Below, in pieces: positions 52,394 through 63,854 of a DNA stretch of 64,000 nucleotides. This stretch comes from Locusta migratoria (taxonomy: Eukaryota > Arthropoda > Insecta > Orthoptera > Acrididae). A program made the translations under genes and the position numbers. The notes under the pieces were generated by a model. It made no database searches. It was not told the DNA's origin and saw only the letters and a program-made list of their open reading frames with translations. The DNA lies in assembly GCA_026315105.1 (NCBI GenBank), contig CM048744.1, positions 975,892,221-975,956,220 on the forward strand. The letters run 5' to 3'. Numbering within the stretch: position 1 is the first letter of the stretch; each line of letters starts with the position of its first letter.

Positions 52394-53300
52394 GGACCAC
52401 CTGGTACTTTCGCTGTTGGTAAGTTACCGGTACGCCTTGAAGAAAACTGAACAGGCTACCAGCAGAACGTAGGAGCTTTGAAAGCAGCATTCAGATACAC
52501 CGCGAAAGTAGGACCGCAAACGGACGTTGATAAACGGCGAAGTTTGCGCTCTCGAGCGTCACGTTTACGTTCGTCAAGCGTGTTATCTCGGCTGTTATTA
52601 TCATCAGTTAATTAGAATGGCTCGACGACTCCCTTCACGTGCATCGCGATGCAAACATAATTGCACAACGCTCGTCTTGTAGAATGAGCGTCGGAGACAA
52701 TTAATTTCTCAGTCACGTTAGGCACCTATTTTGTATCTTTTGTAGCAGCCATAAAACTTCATTACGATGCCAGATGTTACAGATGAATTTAATATTTTGC
52801 AACGAAAGTTGTAATGCACTAAACTGAATATTAGAGAAGAGTAATGATAACTCCTGAGCTACGGTTGCTTAAATGACAAGGTATTAAGCTTTAGACACAA
52901 AACTATTCTTAATTGTTCCAGATCATTATATAAATACAGTAACACGAAAATTGTGATACAGATTACTAATTTATTCGTACAAGAAAGCCAATGAAAGTTA
53001 CATAATTCGCAAGGTTGTTTGTCGTTGATTTCACGAATATAAATATTATGTGTGCATTTAGCCATTAAAAGTGGTAAAAGGAAGTAGAAATTTTCCTATC
53101 GACAGCTTGGATAAAGTTATACAGTCTCCAACAATCAGCTCCCTGATTGGCTATTCGCCTCCACCAAAGACGCTGTAATGCAGCGCATCTGCAGTGAATA
53201 TCGAGACATGGAGTGCTCCCAACTCACTTTCTTGGGCCGTTCAAATGCTTCATTTTCGCAGTTATTAAGAGTGGTTAAAGGAAATGGATGTTTTCATACG
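52394..53300. other. Unassigned stretch
   Basis: No recognised motif. The minus-strand frame 52859-53065 has no family features. Confidence 0.4.
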
Positions 53301-53440
53301 AATGCCGATATAAAGGATGATGCGCCGGGAGAGGCATCTAGCGGTGCTCGGATGGAACTACGAAGTCGAGAATGCCGATATAAACGATGATGCGCCGGGA
53401 GAGGCATGTAGCGGTGCACGGATGGAACTACGAAGTCGAT
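53301..53440. repeat. 70-bp tandem duplication
   Basis: Two adjacent 70-bp copies start aatgccgatataaa at 53301 and 53371. They end in gaactacgaagtcga plus one variable base and differ at about four positions. It is a recent local duplication. Confidence 0.93.
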
Positions 53441-54437
53441 ATGTTGTCAGCTCTGGAATTCTGAATATCGCAGTATCGAAATAACATTATTTCTTGGCGT
53501 TGTATAAATATACGAACACCGAAATTGTAGTTCCATTTCAAATATTAGGCTAATGAAAGTTAAATAATTCGAAAATGGCATGAGAAGTATATACTTCCGT
53601 TTTTATTTGTTGTTATTGTGTCAGGCATTTTCCTTAACACGTAGGAAATACCGTTTCATACCTTCCAGTGCCGGATAAATTTTACAAAATATCCCAGCGG
53701 CATCCTATGATAATGCTGGCAACTGATTCTGAATAGTGAGAATCCTGTGAGTCTTCATTTTAGCCAATCACTTGACAACGCTGGCGTTTTCTCATGGAAT
53801 CTTCGCTTTACGAGGTCAATTATTTCTACTGAGCGGATGAGGGTACATACAACAACCTGTCAACCATAAAGCAAGAACAGCATTATTTGTTTACTTCATG
53901 GTCTGTACGATACACTAATCGAGTCATTCTGTGTGGTTCGAACAAATGGGCAAAGACTTTCTATCGTGTTGTTGATGTTTCCAACATAATCACGTGAGGC
54001 CGCCGACATGATACGTAAAATTTTACCCCCACTGACCATTGTAAACACAATTGGTCGATTTTCGACCACAGGCAATACTAGTAAGGTATAAAAAGACAAG
54101 TATTAGGACACGGAGTTTATGGACCGCTGCTTGTTAGTTTCTTACAACTCCCCTGCATACATCCGTAGTGACCGTTATAATGTTCATTCTTGTATTTGAA
54201 CAACAGCTAAATACATTCATTAAAAAAAACTTGAACAATATCGCAATCATAACAGCCTTCCTTTTTCTATTTCACATGAAAATACTTGTTGTTGTAGCTG
54301 AACAGATTCTCTTCTACTGTCTTCATGCTGAATACTTTATTGGCTTTAATGTGTCACTGTTTCTATAAAATGCTGACAAGTACCCATTTGTTATTAGGTA
54401 TCTTTTTAGAAACTGTTATTGGAATACATTAGGAATC
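53441..54437. other. Unassigned stretch
   Basis: AT-rich, no repeats or motifs. The frame at 53896-54099 (minus) is unrecognised. Confidence 0.4.
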
Positions 54438-54448
54438 ACACTTCTTTA

Positions 54449-54648
54449 GCCGGCCGCGGTGGACGAGGAGACTGAGGCGCTTCAGTCACGGTCTGCAAGG
54501 CCACTACGGTCGGGGGTTCGAATCCCCCCTCGGGCATGGATATTTGTGCCGTCTTTAGTATAAGATAGTTCATAAGTAGTTTGTAAGTTTAGGGACTGAT
54601 GACCCGGTAGTTAAGTCCCATAATCTTAACAAACATTTGAAATTTTGA
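54449..54648 (+). mobile_element. SINE-A with 11-bp target duplication
   Basis: A complete plus-strand copy is flanked by acacttcttta at 54438-54448 and 54649-54659. Confidence 0.94.
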
Positions 54649-54680
54649 ACACTTCTTTACTATGTCGTCAATAATCCACA

Positions 54681-55090
54681 TACGAGGGCGAACTAATCGT
54701 AACCTCAGAACTGTTGCAGCAATTCAAGTGTGAAGCGTGACAGCATCCTACGAACAGTCCAGGCTGTCATGGTTTCGGCAAGATGAAAAAATGATCACGA
54801 CGGCCGACGATTACAAAGCGATTACGAGGTGAAATCAGTTCTATCCACGTGTTTATGGAGAGCTGGAAGTGATATTTACGAGTTCGGAATCGAGAAGCTG
54901 TTTCCACGTTTCGAGAGATGTTTATAGTCTCTTGGGGATTATGTGGAAACGTATGTTGCCATAGTCGTGTTGCTTATGTGTACGTAGTTTAGTAAGTGGT
55001 CATTGTTTAAATATATGAGGTGGGTAGAATGTATTTCATAAGGAAGCTATTATTTGTGTTTGAACTAGAAAAAATAGTATTCTGTCGAGG
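54681..55090 (+). mobile_element. mariner relic: left end joined to transposase C-terminus
   Basis: The left end (ta|cgagggcgaactaatcgtaa at 54681) has the TACGAGGG start typical of mariner ends. Only about 190 bp inside, the plus strand encodes DIYEFGIEKLFPRFERCL, a stop, then SLGDYVET (54871-54960), the C-terminal GIxKLxxRxxKCLxxxGDYVE signature of mariner transposases. The catalytic domain is deleted, so this is an internally deleted copy. The right terminal repeat was not found and the end is approximate. Confidence 0.68.
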
Positions 55091-55555
55091 AACTCCTAGA
55101 AAAGTTGAACAATTAAGCTAATTCATTTTTTTCTTTATTGATTCTTTTCACTTTATATTAAGATTGTCGTGCGCATAGGACTACTTAAACATTTTCTATT
55201 ACCATTCTTGTGTAAAAATTCACGTTATGTTATTATTATTATTATTATTATTAAGTTGTGTGTCACGTGATCATACTGAAACTTACACAGATTGAAGCAC
55301 AGGCGAAGTACAAGGGCGCTCAAAATAATGTTAACACCCAATATTTATTTATTGATAAGGAGTTGGCCCGCTGTAAAGTTCCCATTACAATTGTGTTGAG
55401 ACACGGCAATTTTGCTGTCCAGGGCAGAAGTTTGATAATTTTCCGTTGCTGTACAAATCACGCCTGAAAATTTTTTGCTGTTAGTGTTGATGGATTGCCA
55501 TTTTGCAATGTGGGAGCGTTCATTAGCAACATTTACGTCAACTCATACATAAATA
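55091..55555. other. Unassigned; (ATT)n at 55232-55253
   Basis: Apart from the trinucleotide repeat, only unrecognised AT-rich sequence is seen. Confidence 0.5.
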
Positions 55556-55682
55556 CTCCGAAATCCACCGTAAGGTGCGGTATCGAAGGGTACACTGTAC
55601 CACTACTAGGCGTTTCCTTTCCTATACCGCTCTCAAAATAGAACGAGGAGAAAGAGAATGTCTATATGTCTCTGTGCGAGCC

Positions 55683-56737
55683 CTAATTTCTCTTGTCTTT
55701 GTGATCTTTACGCGAAATGTAAATAGGCGGCAGGAAGATCGTACTACACTCAGATTCAAATTCAGACCCTCTAAATTTCCTCAACATAATTTCTCGAAAA
55801 GAACGCCGTCTTTCTTCTAGCGATCCCCATTTGAGTTCCCGAAGCATTACCGTAACACTCGCACATTGGTCGAACCTACCAGTAACGAACCTAGCTGCTC
55901 GCCTCTGAACTGCTTCTATGTCTTCCTTTGAACTGATCTGCTGCGGGTTCCAAACACTTGAGCAATACTCAAGACGTGGTCGTACAAGCGTTTTATACGC
56001 GGTCTCCTTTACAGAGGAAGTACATCTTCCCAAAATTCTCCCAATAAACCGAAGTCGGCTGTCCGCCTTACTCACAACTGTCCTTACATGCTCGTTCCAT
56101 TTCATATCGCTCTGGAATGTTCGCCTAGATATTTGAATGACGCGACTGTATCAAGAAGCTCACTACTAATGTTGTATTCGAACATTATGGGATTATTTTC
56201 GTATTTATGTGCATCACCGTACTTTTTTTTCTACATTGAGAGCTACCCACCATTCTTCGCACCAACTATAAATTTTGTCTAAGACACCCTGTATGCTATT
56301 ACAGTCAGTTACAGACGACACCCTCCCATACACCACAGCATCATCAGCAAACAGCCGCAAATTACAACTTACTCTGTCCATCAGATCATTTATATAGATA
56401 GAAAATAATAGCGGTCCTATCACACTCCCCTGGGGGACTCCTGAAGATACACTCGTCTCTGATGAACACTCGCCATCGAGAACAAAGTTCGTGAATCTAT
56501 TCCATATGCTCGTAACTTCGTTAGCAGTCTGCAGTGTGGCACCGCGTCTAATGCTTTTTTGAAATCGAGAAAAACACAATCCGCCTGTTGCTCTTCATCC
56601 ATGCTTCGCAAGATGTCATCTGAGAAAAAGGCAAGCTGAGTTTCACAAGAAAGATGTTTCCTAAACTCCGTCTCAAGGAGATTTATTAGACTCAAGCTGA
56701 GAATATGCTCAAAAATTCTACAGGAAACAGATGTCAA
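55683..56737 (-). pseudogene. LINE reverse transcriptase (several frames)
   Basis: Pieces in order: SVSCRIFEHILSLSLINLLE, CVFLDFKKALDAVPHCRLL (first catalytic Asp motif, with KAL for KAF), SSGVPQGSVIGPLLFSIYIN, LRLFADDAVVYGRVSSVTDC (catalytic FADD intact), then NEHVRTVVSKADSRLRFIGR, VKETAYKTLVRPRLEYCSSV and VQRRAARFVTGRFDQCASVT. Frameshifts fall near 56430 and 56210. The VQRRAARF--SVTxML pattern is what I associate with CR1-type LINEs. Non-functional as it stands. Confidence 0.87.
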
Positions 56738-56915
56738 CGATATTGGCCTGTAAGTAAAGATTCGCGAAAATGCAAACTAAGTAAGTGGCCAATGCCGTAG
56801 AATACTACTTGTAAAACCGAACTGGTATTCCATCCGGACCAGGAGACTATTTTGTATTCAGCTCTCTCAGTTGCTTCTCTACACCGGAAATACCTATTCT
56901 ATTGTCTAAGTGTGA

Positions 56916-57117
56916 GCCGGCCGCGGTGGCCGAGGTGACTGAGGCGCTCCAGTCACGGTCAGCACGGCCACTACGGTCGGGGGTTCGAATCCCCCCTCGG
57001 GCATGGATATTTGTGCCGTCCTAGTTCGTAAGTAGTTCATAAGTAGTTTGTAAGTTTAGGGACTGATGACCCCGTAGTTAAGTCCCATAAGCTTTACAAA
57101 CATTTGAACATTTTTTT
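56916..57117 (+). mobile_element. SINE-A with 11-bp target duplication, inside LINE
   Basis: The complete copy (gccggccgcggtggccgagg) ends in a T-rich ttgaacatttttttt. The direct repeat tctaagtgtga at 56905-56915 and 57118-57128 confirms insertion into the LINE ORF. Confidence 0.94.
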
Positions 57118-57262
57118 TCTAAGTGTGATGCTAGCAATTGCTTATCGCTCTCTCTAACAAAAAACACGCTCCTAGCCTTCTTGGTCACCATTGACGCTAT
57201 GACGCTATTTAGTGATGCAGTAAGCTGTATGTTGTCCAGGTTAATGAGTTCTTTATTCATAG

Positions 57263-57999
57263 TTATCCAGCCAGTGATACTAAAGATGTTTCATTTGAAT
57301 ACCACGATATAGACGCCAAAATCACGACAGCTCTTCCCCCAGGAAGCAGACAAGCGGAGCCACATCATAGTTGCTTTTGCTAAAGCGACTGTATCCCTTT
57401 AACCGGCGCTCTCTCCGAACGCCCCCCCCCCTTTTTGTGCCGTACTGGTTACCATGGCAACCAAGTGTTTACAGGAGACCTGCAGTGTGCTAACATCCTT
57501 CGGCTATCCCACCTGGCCTGAGCCGTCACGCGACGTTCGCCATATACTTCACGCGTTCGTATAGCTTCACTTACTGTGTACGGTGCTGGTGCTTTACAAG
57601 ATATAACACAAGCTTTTTCGCACTCGTTGAAAAAAATACTTGAAGGTTTATAGTCAAAAAAGATCGCACTGACGTGTTTTACGGCCCACTTTAGATTTGT
57701 AGTTTTATGTGTTACGCTACAGCTAACAGTAAGGAGCTGCGTTCTTGAATCACATACTATTAATGGTCGTTGTTAACTGATGCTAATATGGCGTTTGTAG
57801 ACATTAGATTATTATTTATCGTACGAAGAATGACGTGTTTTTGTTAATTCTTCAGTGCGCCATTGCTTTTAAATGACAACGTGTAAGTTACAATAAGAAA
57901 AACATCAAATACGCAACGCAAGATGGCGTATGCCACAGTGTTCTGGGCGAGGAATGTCACGTGACATCTGCGAACGGCTGGTTTTCGTTAATTCAATGG
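57263..57999. other. Unassigned stretch
   Basis: A short C run lies near 57422-57431. The sequence cggcccacttta near 57681 recurs at 58779 within a hairpin. No coding motif. Confidence 0.4.
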
Positions 58000-58745
58000 A
58001 GGGTGTCAAAACTCCGTTATTTTTGCAAATATCTCTCAAACGTTACGAGATATGAAAAAAACATAAAGGAAGAAAGTTGTAGAGAATTTTCTCCTCTACA
58101 AATTCGTTTATTCAATTTTCGAGTCAGATGAACGGTTTATTTGCAATTAAAATTACATTACAAACGGCTTTTTTGGTATTACTAACGTATTTCTTGTCCG
58201 AAATATTTGAACAAGAGAAGTTCAGGTCTCTGGTAGCCAACAATTATGTCTGTAAAATTTGGTGCCGATCGGTTGAACGGTTCGACTTAAAAAGTGGAAA
58301 CTCGTTACAGCCAGACAGACATCGTCAAATCGCCGTTATTTTTTTAAATATCTCTGCAACGATGCAAGATATGAAAAAAAAATCGTAATAGAGCGACTTT
58401 GTAGAGAATTTTCCCCTCTACCAATTAGGTTATTCAATTTTTGTGTCAGATGAACGGATCGTTTGCAGTTACAATTATATTACAAACGGAAGTTTTTGGT
58501 TTTACTACCGTATTTTTTGGCCGAAAAATTTGAAAAAGTGAGGTTCTTGTCTCTGGCGGCCTACAATCATGTTTGTAAGATTTGGTGCTGATCGGTTGAA
58601 CGGTTCGTCTTAAAAACAGGGAACACGTTATTTTTGCAAATATCTTTGAAATGCTACGAGGTATGAAAAAAACATAAGAGAGCAAAGTTGTAGAGAATTT
58701 TCTCCTCTACAAATTCGGTTATTCAATGGTTAAGCCGTTATTTTC
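58000..58745. repeat. Diverged tandem repeat, about 300-bp period, 2.4 copies
   Basis: The phrase ccgttatttttgcaaatatc recurs at about 58013, 58333 (variant) and 58627. It is followed each time by gatatgaaaaaaa, gtagagaattttctcctcta, then (twice) cagatgaacgg, gatcggttgaacggttcg. Spacings are 320 and 294 bp. The unit has no reading frame common to the copies. Confidence 0.82.
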
Positions 58746-58778
58746 ATTTAAATTTTGAGCTGTCAAAAGACGACCGCA

Positions 58779-58820
58779 AAGGCCCACTTTTAGTGTTACT
58801 ACCGTAACCTAAAGTGGGCC
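58779..58820. repeat. Short hairpin ggcccactttta/taaagtgggcc
   Basis: The 11-12 bp arms surround gtgttactaccgtaacc. The left arm also appears at about 57681. It may be the terminus of an unrecognised element spanning the tandem repeat. Confidence 0.5.
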
Positions 58821-59286
58821 AATATTGGAAGCACTACTACTACGACTTCCAATGATCAGGCGCTGCTGGATATTAGTGATTATGTTTCTGTCGTCTTTAT
58901 GCTTAAAGAGACAGTTTGTTATTAACACATCGTAAACACTTCGTGTCGCATTGTTGCAATGTATAATGTGTTGTCATAGTTAAGCTAATGAAAATATGTT
59001 TGGGTATATTTGTACCACTGTCATTTTAAATAAAATGTTCTATGTAACATGATTGTGTCACCAACCTCGTTTATTCCATTAATTACTTTTCACAGAAGGA
59101 TGAAACATGTGGGGAAAAATGTTAGTATAAAAAGGTCGCTGACCTACTTAAGTTGTATCCCAAAATATATTCCACTCATAAAATAATCTGTATTTCAAGG
59201 TACAAATCTTTGACATGGACTATCAAGAAAACTCCCATGAAAGTAACGTAAGATAACAAACACAAATGATATACTCTCAACATTTG
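58821..59286. other. Unassigned stretch
   Basis: No motif or repeat recognised. Confidence 0.4.
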
Positions 59287-59540
59287 AACTTAAAGATCAT
59301 CTACATCTACAACTACATGGGATACTCTGCAAATCACATTTAAGTGCCTGGCAGAGGGTTCATCGAACCACAATTATACTATTTATCTCCCATTCCATTC
59401 TCGAATAGCGGGCGGGAAGAAAGAATACCTGAATCTCTCCGTTCGAGCTCTGATTTCTCGTATTTTATTCTGATAATCATTTCTACCTATGTAAGTGGGA
59501 GTCAACAATATATTTTCGCATTCGGAGGAGAATATATATA
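59287..59540 (-). mobile_element. CR1-like LINE 3' fragment
   Basis: It starts with the reversed family terminus (catctacatctacaactaca, tgggatactctgcaaatcac) and runs about 250 bp through the C-terminal REWNGR-like region (ccattctcgaatagcgggcg). It resembles the 22990-24376 subfamily. Confidence 0.75.
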
Positions 59541-60969
59541 AATTTATATCTCACTCTTTGATATCCCTTCTCTCTGTTCCATTTATACTATTATCTAGTA
59601 GATTATTTGGTTTGCCCTGATAAATATCTTGTGACGACATATTATGAATTTTATTTTTGCATGGTCTTTAGTACGTACTCATTTGTTATACCATAATTTG
59701 ATAATTGTTTGTTGTCCTCTGTCAGTCATTTTTTTTCGAATAACACATGTTATCACCCTCAAATCATCATAAAATATAGTAAAACATTAGAGAAACCTGC
59801 GAAGAAAAATAACGATCTAAAAGGTCAACTTGAATAGTACACAATCAAATACATTAAATATCAGTTCAAAAAATTTCATATTAACTTCCACTTTATTGCA
59901 GGTTTTCTTTCTGTTTTCTCCATCTGCACTTACCATCTTATTATTGCTTTAACTTAGACGTAAGGTATTTAAGTTAACTGTAAGTAAACATTTCCAACTT
60001 AATTAGTAAGACACAGTCTTTCTTAGCTTGAATCATTGATCAAAGTAATCCACCTTCATTTTGTATAGACGCAGATATTCAAGTTTCCCACAGAGAACCG
60101 CTAACGAAAGCGTTAATTCACATAACCACGAAATACGAAATCCTACAACATGTCATTCTAGGAGCAATAACTATATTTTCGTAAACTCATATTACCTTCT
60201 TACCTCGTGACTTCTGCTCTGCACTTTAACCTGTTACCTTATCTTAGCTTTCAGGTTTTACTTCCTCCTTCTTTTATGTTCTTTCATTCTTTCATCTTTC
60301 CGAGGTCTGGTTAGCAGTGACTGGCATATATGCTGATGTAATACGATTTATTGTTGCTTTTTTATTCAAAGATTCTGTAAAATAAGACTGCATAATTAAT
60401 GTACTCACCGGAAAATTTCATTTTATGGTAGTAAAAGAGGTACAACTCTCTTACTGTCTAAATAGAACAGCGTGAGAACTGGAGTGCACTATGGAAAGGC
60501 CCTGGCGCCACATGATGTATTCATGAATGAGTGATGAATACTCTACGTACTCTGTAAGTGATTCTTTCATTACCAAAAATGTTATTAAATTATAAAATTC
60601 TTGTTTTACCTGATTTATTGCTGGAACAATATATTTGAGAGGTTTACTCGATAATAAAACTAGCAATTCCGACTCCATCCTCAACGCCTACAGATCAGAC
60701 AACTTCTCACTTCCACAGTCTAACTTAGACCGCCCTGTCTTTGGCTGAACAATGACCTCCTCGAGGCAATGACATTATTGCACTGCTGTATATCTTTCCC
60801 ATGTAGTACCAACCTACTACCAGCTTAATTATTTTTCTATACCAAAGAAGTTATGAATTTTTTTTAATTTATAGACAGACGCGTTTCAGGGCATAAGTAG
60901 CAGACGCGTTCCACTGGAGAAGCGGTTTGATGAAAACGAGTTACGGAAATATCGTGCGAGAACTCCGCA
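59541..60969. other. Unassigned AT-rich stretch
   Basis: No recognised coding or repeat feature in 1.4 kb. The minus frame 60451-60684 has no family motif. Confidence 0.4.
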
Positions 60970-61108
60970 GAGGAATAGCCGTGCGCACTAAGGCGCCTTG
61001 CTACGCTTCGCGCGGCCGTTCCACGTTGGAGGTTCGACTCCTCCCTAGTTTGCAAGTTTAGGAACCCATGACCACGGCGGATGGGTCAAATAACTTTACA
61101 AACACATA
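60970..61108 (+). mobile_element. SINE-B, internally shortened
   Basis: The head is gaatagccgtgcgcactaag, then gcgccttgctacgcttcgcg; the B box is ggaggttcgactcctcc. The body is then cut short to the tail gtttaggaacccatgaccac and tttacaaacac. Confidence 0.82.
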
Positions 61109-61488
61109 TTGTACGTGAACAACTCTGACATCCGGCAGAATACCCAACATCTCAATGATGTCATCAGATTGGTGGAAAGCCTGAACAGTTAGTATACACT
61201 TACTCATAATATTGGATTAAATGATCATTTCGTACCGTTTTTCATGTACATTCAGGTTGTACTTCATTTTCTGATAGCTTTCTGACCATGTTAAGGATGT
61301 GACATGCATATTTGCAGTGAGATGGTCATATCGAATCAATGAGTGTGCATTTATTTACTTGAATTAAGTATAATTTCTTTACATTTAGTTGTTGATGATT
61401 TATTTATGGGGTAATTTTTTTATCTTTCAAATATTCATTCTTAACACAATGACATTATCTCTGCGTTCATATTCTATTATTACATTAC
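61109..61488. other. Unassigned stretch
   Basis: AT-rich, no motif recognised. Confidence 0.4.
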
Positions 61489-61757
61489 CAGAATGAAATT
61501 TTCACTCTGCAGCGGAGTGTGCGCTGATATGAAATTTCCTGGCAGATTAAAATTGTGTGCCGGAAGCGTGATTCGAACCTGGGACCTTTGCCTTTCGCGG
61601 GCAACCGCTCTACCACTGAGCTGCCCCGAGACGACGCATGATGCCGCCTCACAACTGTACTTCCGCCAGTACCTCGCCTCCTAATTTCCAAACTTCACAG
61701 ACGTTCTCCTGCGAAACTTGCAAGACTAGCATTCCAGGAAGAAAGGATATAATCCGT
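61489..61757 (-). mobile_element. SINE-F unit, dispersed copy
   Basis: A minus-strand tRNA-like segment (cggggcagctcagtggtaga; cccgcgaaaggcaaaggtcc; caggttcgaatcacgcttcc) lies between the flanks ttccgccagtacctcgcctc and ctctgcagcggagtgtgcgc, the same layout as the 31774-32074 unit. It extends through cttcacagacgttctcctgc to gaagaaaggatata. Single copy, no tandem partner. Confidence 0.85.
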
Positions 61758-62545
61758 TTGGTACTAAGGAACTAGCTTCGAAATAGACAAAACTACGACG
61801 ACTTTATACAAATCCGTAACTATAAAAAATTTGACCACAAACTGAAATACATTAAAATTACGTGCCTCAATAATAGTACACCTACATATTATTGCCAAAA
61901 CAGATAAGTGTGCACTTCAAAAACACAAATAACGTAAATAAATTGAGTTATTTTAAAAATGAGTCAAAACATGACTTTTATTTTGCGTACCACATTAAAT
62001 ACAAATTTCATGAAACATGTACATACATTGAGATAAATAGTTAAAGCTTAAATTAATATTTTAATTTGTGTATTGTGGCATATTTCAAGTATTGTTATAT
62101 TATTTATTTGGTAACTGAAAAACTTTGTCATTAGCCTTATTACGCGGTTACGCTGAAGATGTTTGATAGAATCCATGTTTTGTCACTCTGTTCCTGGTTA
62201 CAAACCTGTAAACATCATTGTTACCTTGTTGCTGATTTCTGTTCATTGTGCAACTATGTGTCTGGTTTAATCTTCATTTAAATGGAAATGAAGTAGTTTC
62301 CATATCAACTGGCATTATGTTTATGATTTACGAAAATATCCTGAAAAATCAATCTTTTAGTGAATGCCGAAGACAGCTCACAACGCAGTGGACTGCAGCC
62401 AGCATAGAAGTTTCTTTTATCAACTTCACCTACAGTGGAATGACTGTGTTATAGAGGCTGTGGACTAATAAAACTTTCCATGATTTAAGAAAAAAATAGG
62501 GATCAACCGTATTCATTCCCAAAAGGGGTGACTGTCGTTAGACCA
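61758..62545. other. Unassigned AT-rich stretch
   Basis: No recognised feature. Confidence 0.4.
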
Positions 62546-62845
62546 TTAGGATCCAGAGCAAAGCAACCACAAGGACATATCCAGGGAGGTGACAATGACG
62601 AATGATAGACCGCAGACTGTGATGAAGAAACATAGTAGCAACGTGAGAAAAAAGAATGGGGCAAGTACAATGGTAGTGATAGCAGTAGCGAAGGAGACAG
62701 CGGTAAGAAAGTTTACGAAAATATCTTCTGATTTTTTATGCAACCATGTTCTCTGCTCTATAAACAGTTCTTTATCGATCTGTGAAATTCTTAGTTTTAT
62801 TCCTGTGCTCAAAATGTTTCCGCTAAACATGGCTAAATTTACCAT
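62546..62845 (-). other. 99-codon frame with two hydrophobic segments, function unknown
   Basis: The minus-strand frame encodes a hydrophilic N-terminal half (IDKELFIEQRTWLHKKSEDI). It then has a strongly hydrophobic C-terminal half (TAVSFATAITTIVLAPFFFL and LLLCFFITVCGLSFVIVTSL) that could form a membrane hairpin. I do not recognise the family. No clear splice sites or Kozak context were verified. In AT- and pyrimidine-biased DNA such a frame can arise by chance. Confidence 0.22.
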
Positions 62846-63329
62846 CTTACAGTCACCACGTTTTTAATTGATTTCAATGCCAAGCCACCCTGTACATTGG
62901 GCCAATGGTCAAACGAAACAGGTAGTATCCCAAACCCAACTTATACCACAGTTTTACCGAAGACTAGGCGCAAATATTCCTTAATCTCTCCTCCCACTCT
63001 TCCATCTTCACCAGCATCAGTTTTATACACAGCCTCCCAGACTCATTATGCCCCAAACACACGGTGACGAAAAACTGTTCACCGAATAAGGCTGGGAGAA
63101 ACTCCGTCCCCAAACCAGTGCATGCCCGCTGCGCGTGTGTACATTATAGTTCCGCGATCGGGAGTGCTCACATTAGCGCTCCCAGTGACGGCTGCACTTA
63201 AAACTTTGAAGTTCTTGGTATGTTCAGAATATTGCACCTTAGCACTTCTATGACTAGACTCCCTTGAGGTCAGGTCGTCTACTATCCTGCGAAAACCCAC
63301 CCCAAACTGAATTCCGAGATCGAAGGTTC
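62846..63329. other. Unassigned; left copy of a direct repeat at 63148-63194
   Basis: The block tagttccgcgatcggg to cgctcccagtgacggctg is repeated, with a 40-bp expansion, at 63766-63854. No coding motif. Confidence 0.5.
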
Positions 63330-63755
63330 TTCCTTTGAGACAACGCCACCAGAGTATGCTCCGGCACTGGTTCGATGAACGACAGACATGGACAATGGAT
63401 TAAAACGACAGTGTTTTTCTCGACGGATCCGAGTCTGCCTGCACCATCACGAAGATCGGCTTACGGTATGAAGACACTGTTGGGAGAGACTGTTGAACTG
63501 TAACATTATGCATCGCGATACTGGCCCTGCATCAGATAGTATTGAAATCGGCTCCTGCAACCCTCAAGTACGCATTCCCATTACACTAACTAACCAGCGC
63601 AACATATCTCAAGTGTTGTCCTCCTGTACCTCTGGAGCTTGCCGATGGCCAGACTACAACAGTTTTGAAGACCTCTTCGTCACACTGATAATTGGATTGC
63701 TCCCGTGGCTTCCCTTCTCTCCCGATCTCTCGACTATCGAAAGTATATGGTAGAC
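63330..63755 (+). pseudogene. Tc1-like transposase relic
   Basis: Plus-strand fragments in shifting frames are RQTWTMD followed by VFLDGSES (cf. VVFSDESRF, first catalytic Asp region), ACTITKIGLRY, and LPWLPFSPDLSTIESIW (cf. LPWPARSPDLNPIENVW, third catalytic position). Spacing suits a Tc1-like catalytic domain. Stops occur in every frame. It is flanked by the direct repeats 63148-63194 and 63766-63854. Confidence 0.7.
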
Positions 63756-63765
63756 TTGAGCGTAA

Positions 63766-63854
63766 TAGTTCGCGATCGCGAGCGCTCAGTTTAGTTCGCG
63801 ACTCTGCCGCGAACTAGTTCGTCCTTTTAGTTCGTCCGCTCCCAGTGACGGCTG
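63766..63854. repeat. Right copy of direct repeat, with internal palindrome
   Basis: The block tagttcgcgatcgcgagcgc to cgctcccagtgacggctg parallels 63148-63194. It contains a local palindrome, tagttcgcg-actctgc-cgcgaacta, at about 63791-63815. Confidence 0.65.

Larger units (their letters stand above)
55556..57262 (-). mobile_element. CR1-like LINE, longest minus-strand copy, split by a SINE
   Basis: The 3' end is at 55556 (aatactccgaaatccaccgt, the reverse of the family terminus). Reading up the minus strand, the C-terminal region (56105-55683) is followed by the RT palm (56579-56214), the fingers (56737-56420) and an N-terminal part with SPGPDGIPVRFYK (about 56840). A segment at 57262-57129 continues the ORF beyond the SINE-A (56916-57117). 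Small deletions exist, for example near 56750. Closest relatives in the window are 22086-22926 and 33457-34016. Confidence 0.88.

Noticed and set aside
54168..54368. Hydrophobic 66-codon frame
   Set aside because: AT-rich composition explains the Leu/Ile/Phe bias; no supporting signal.
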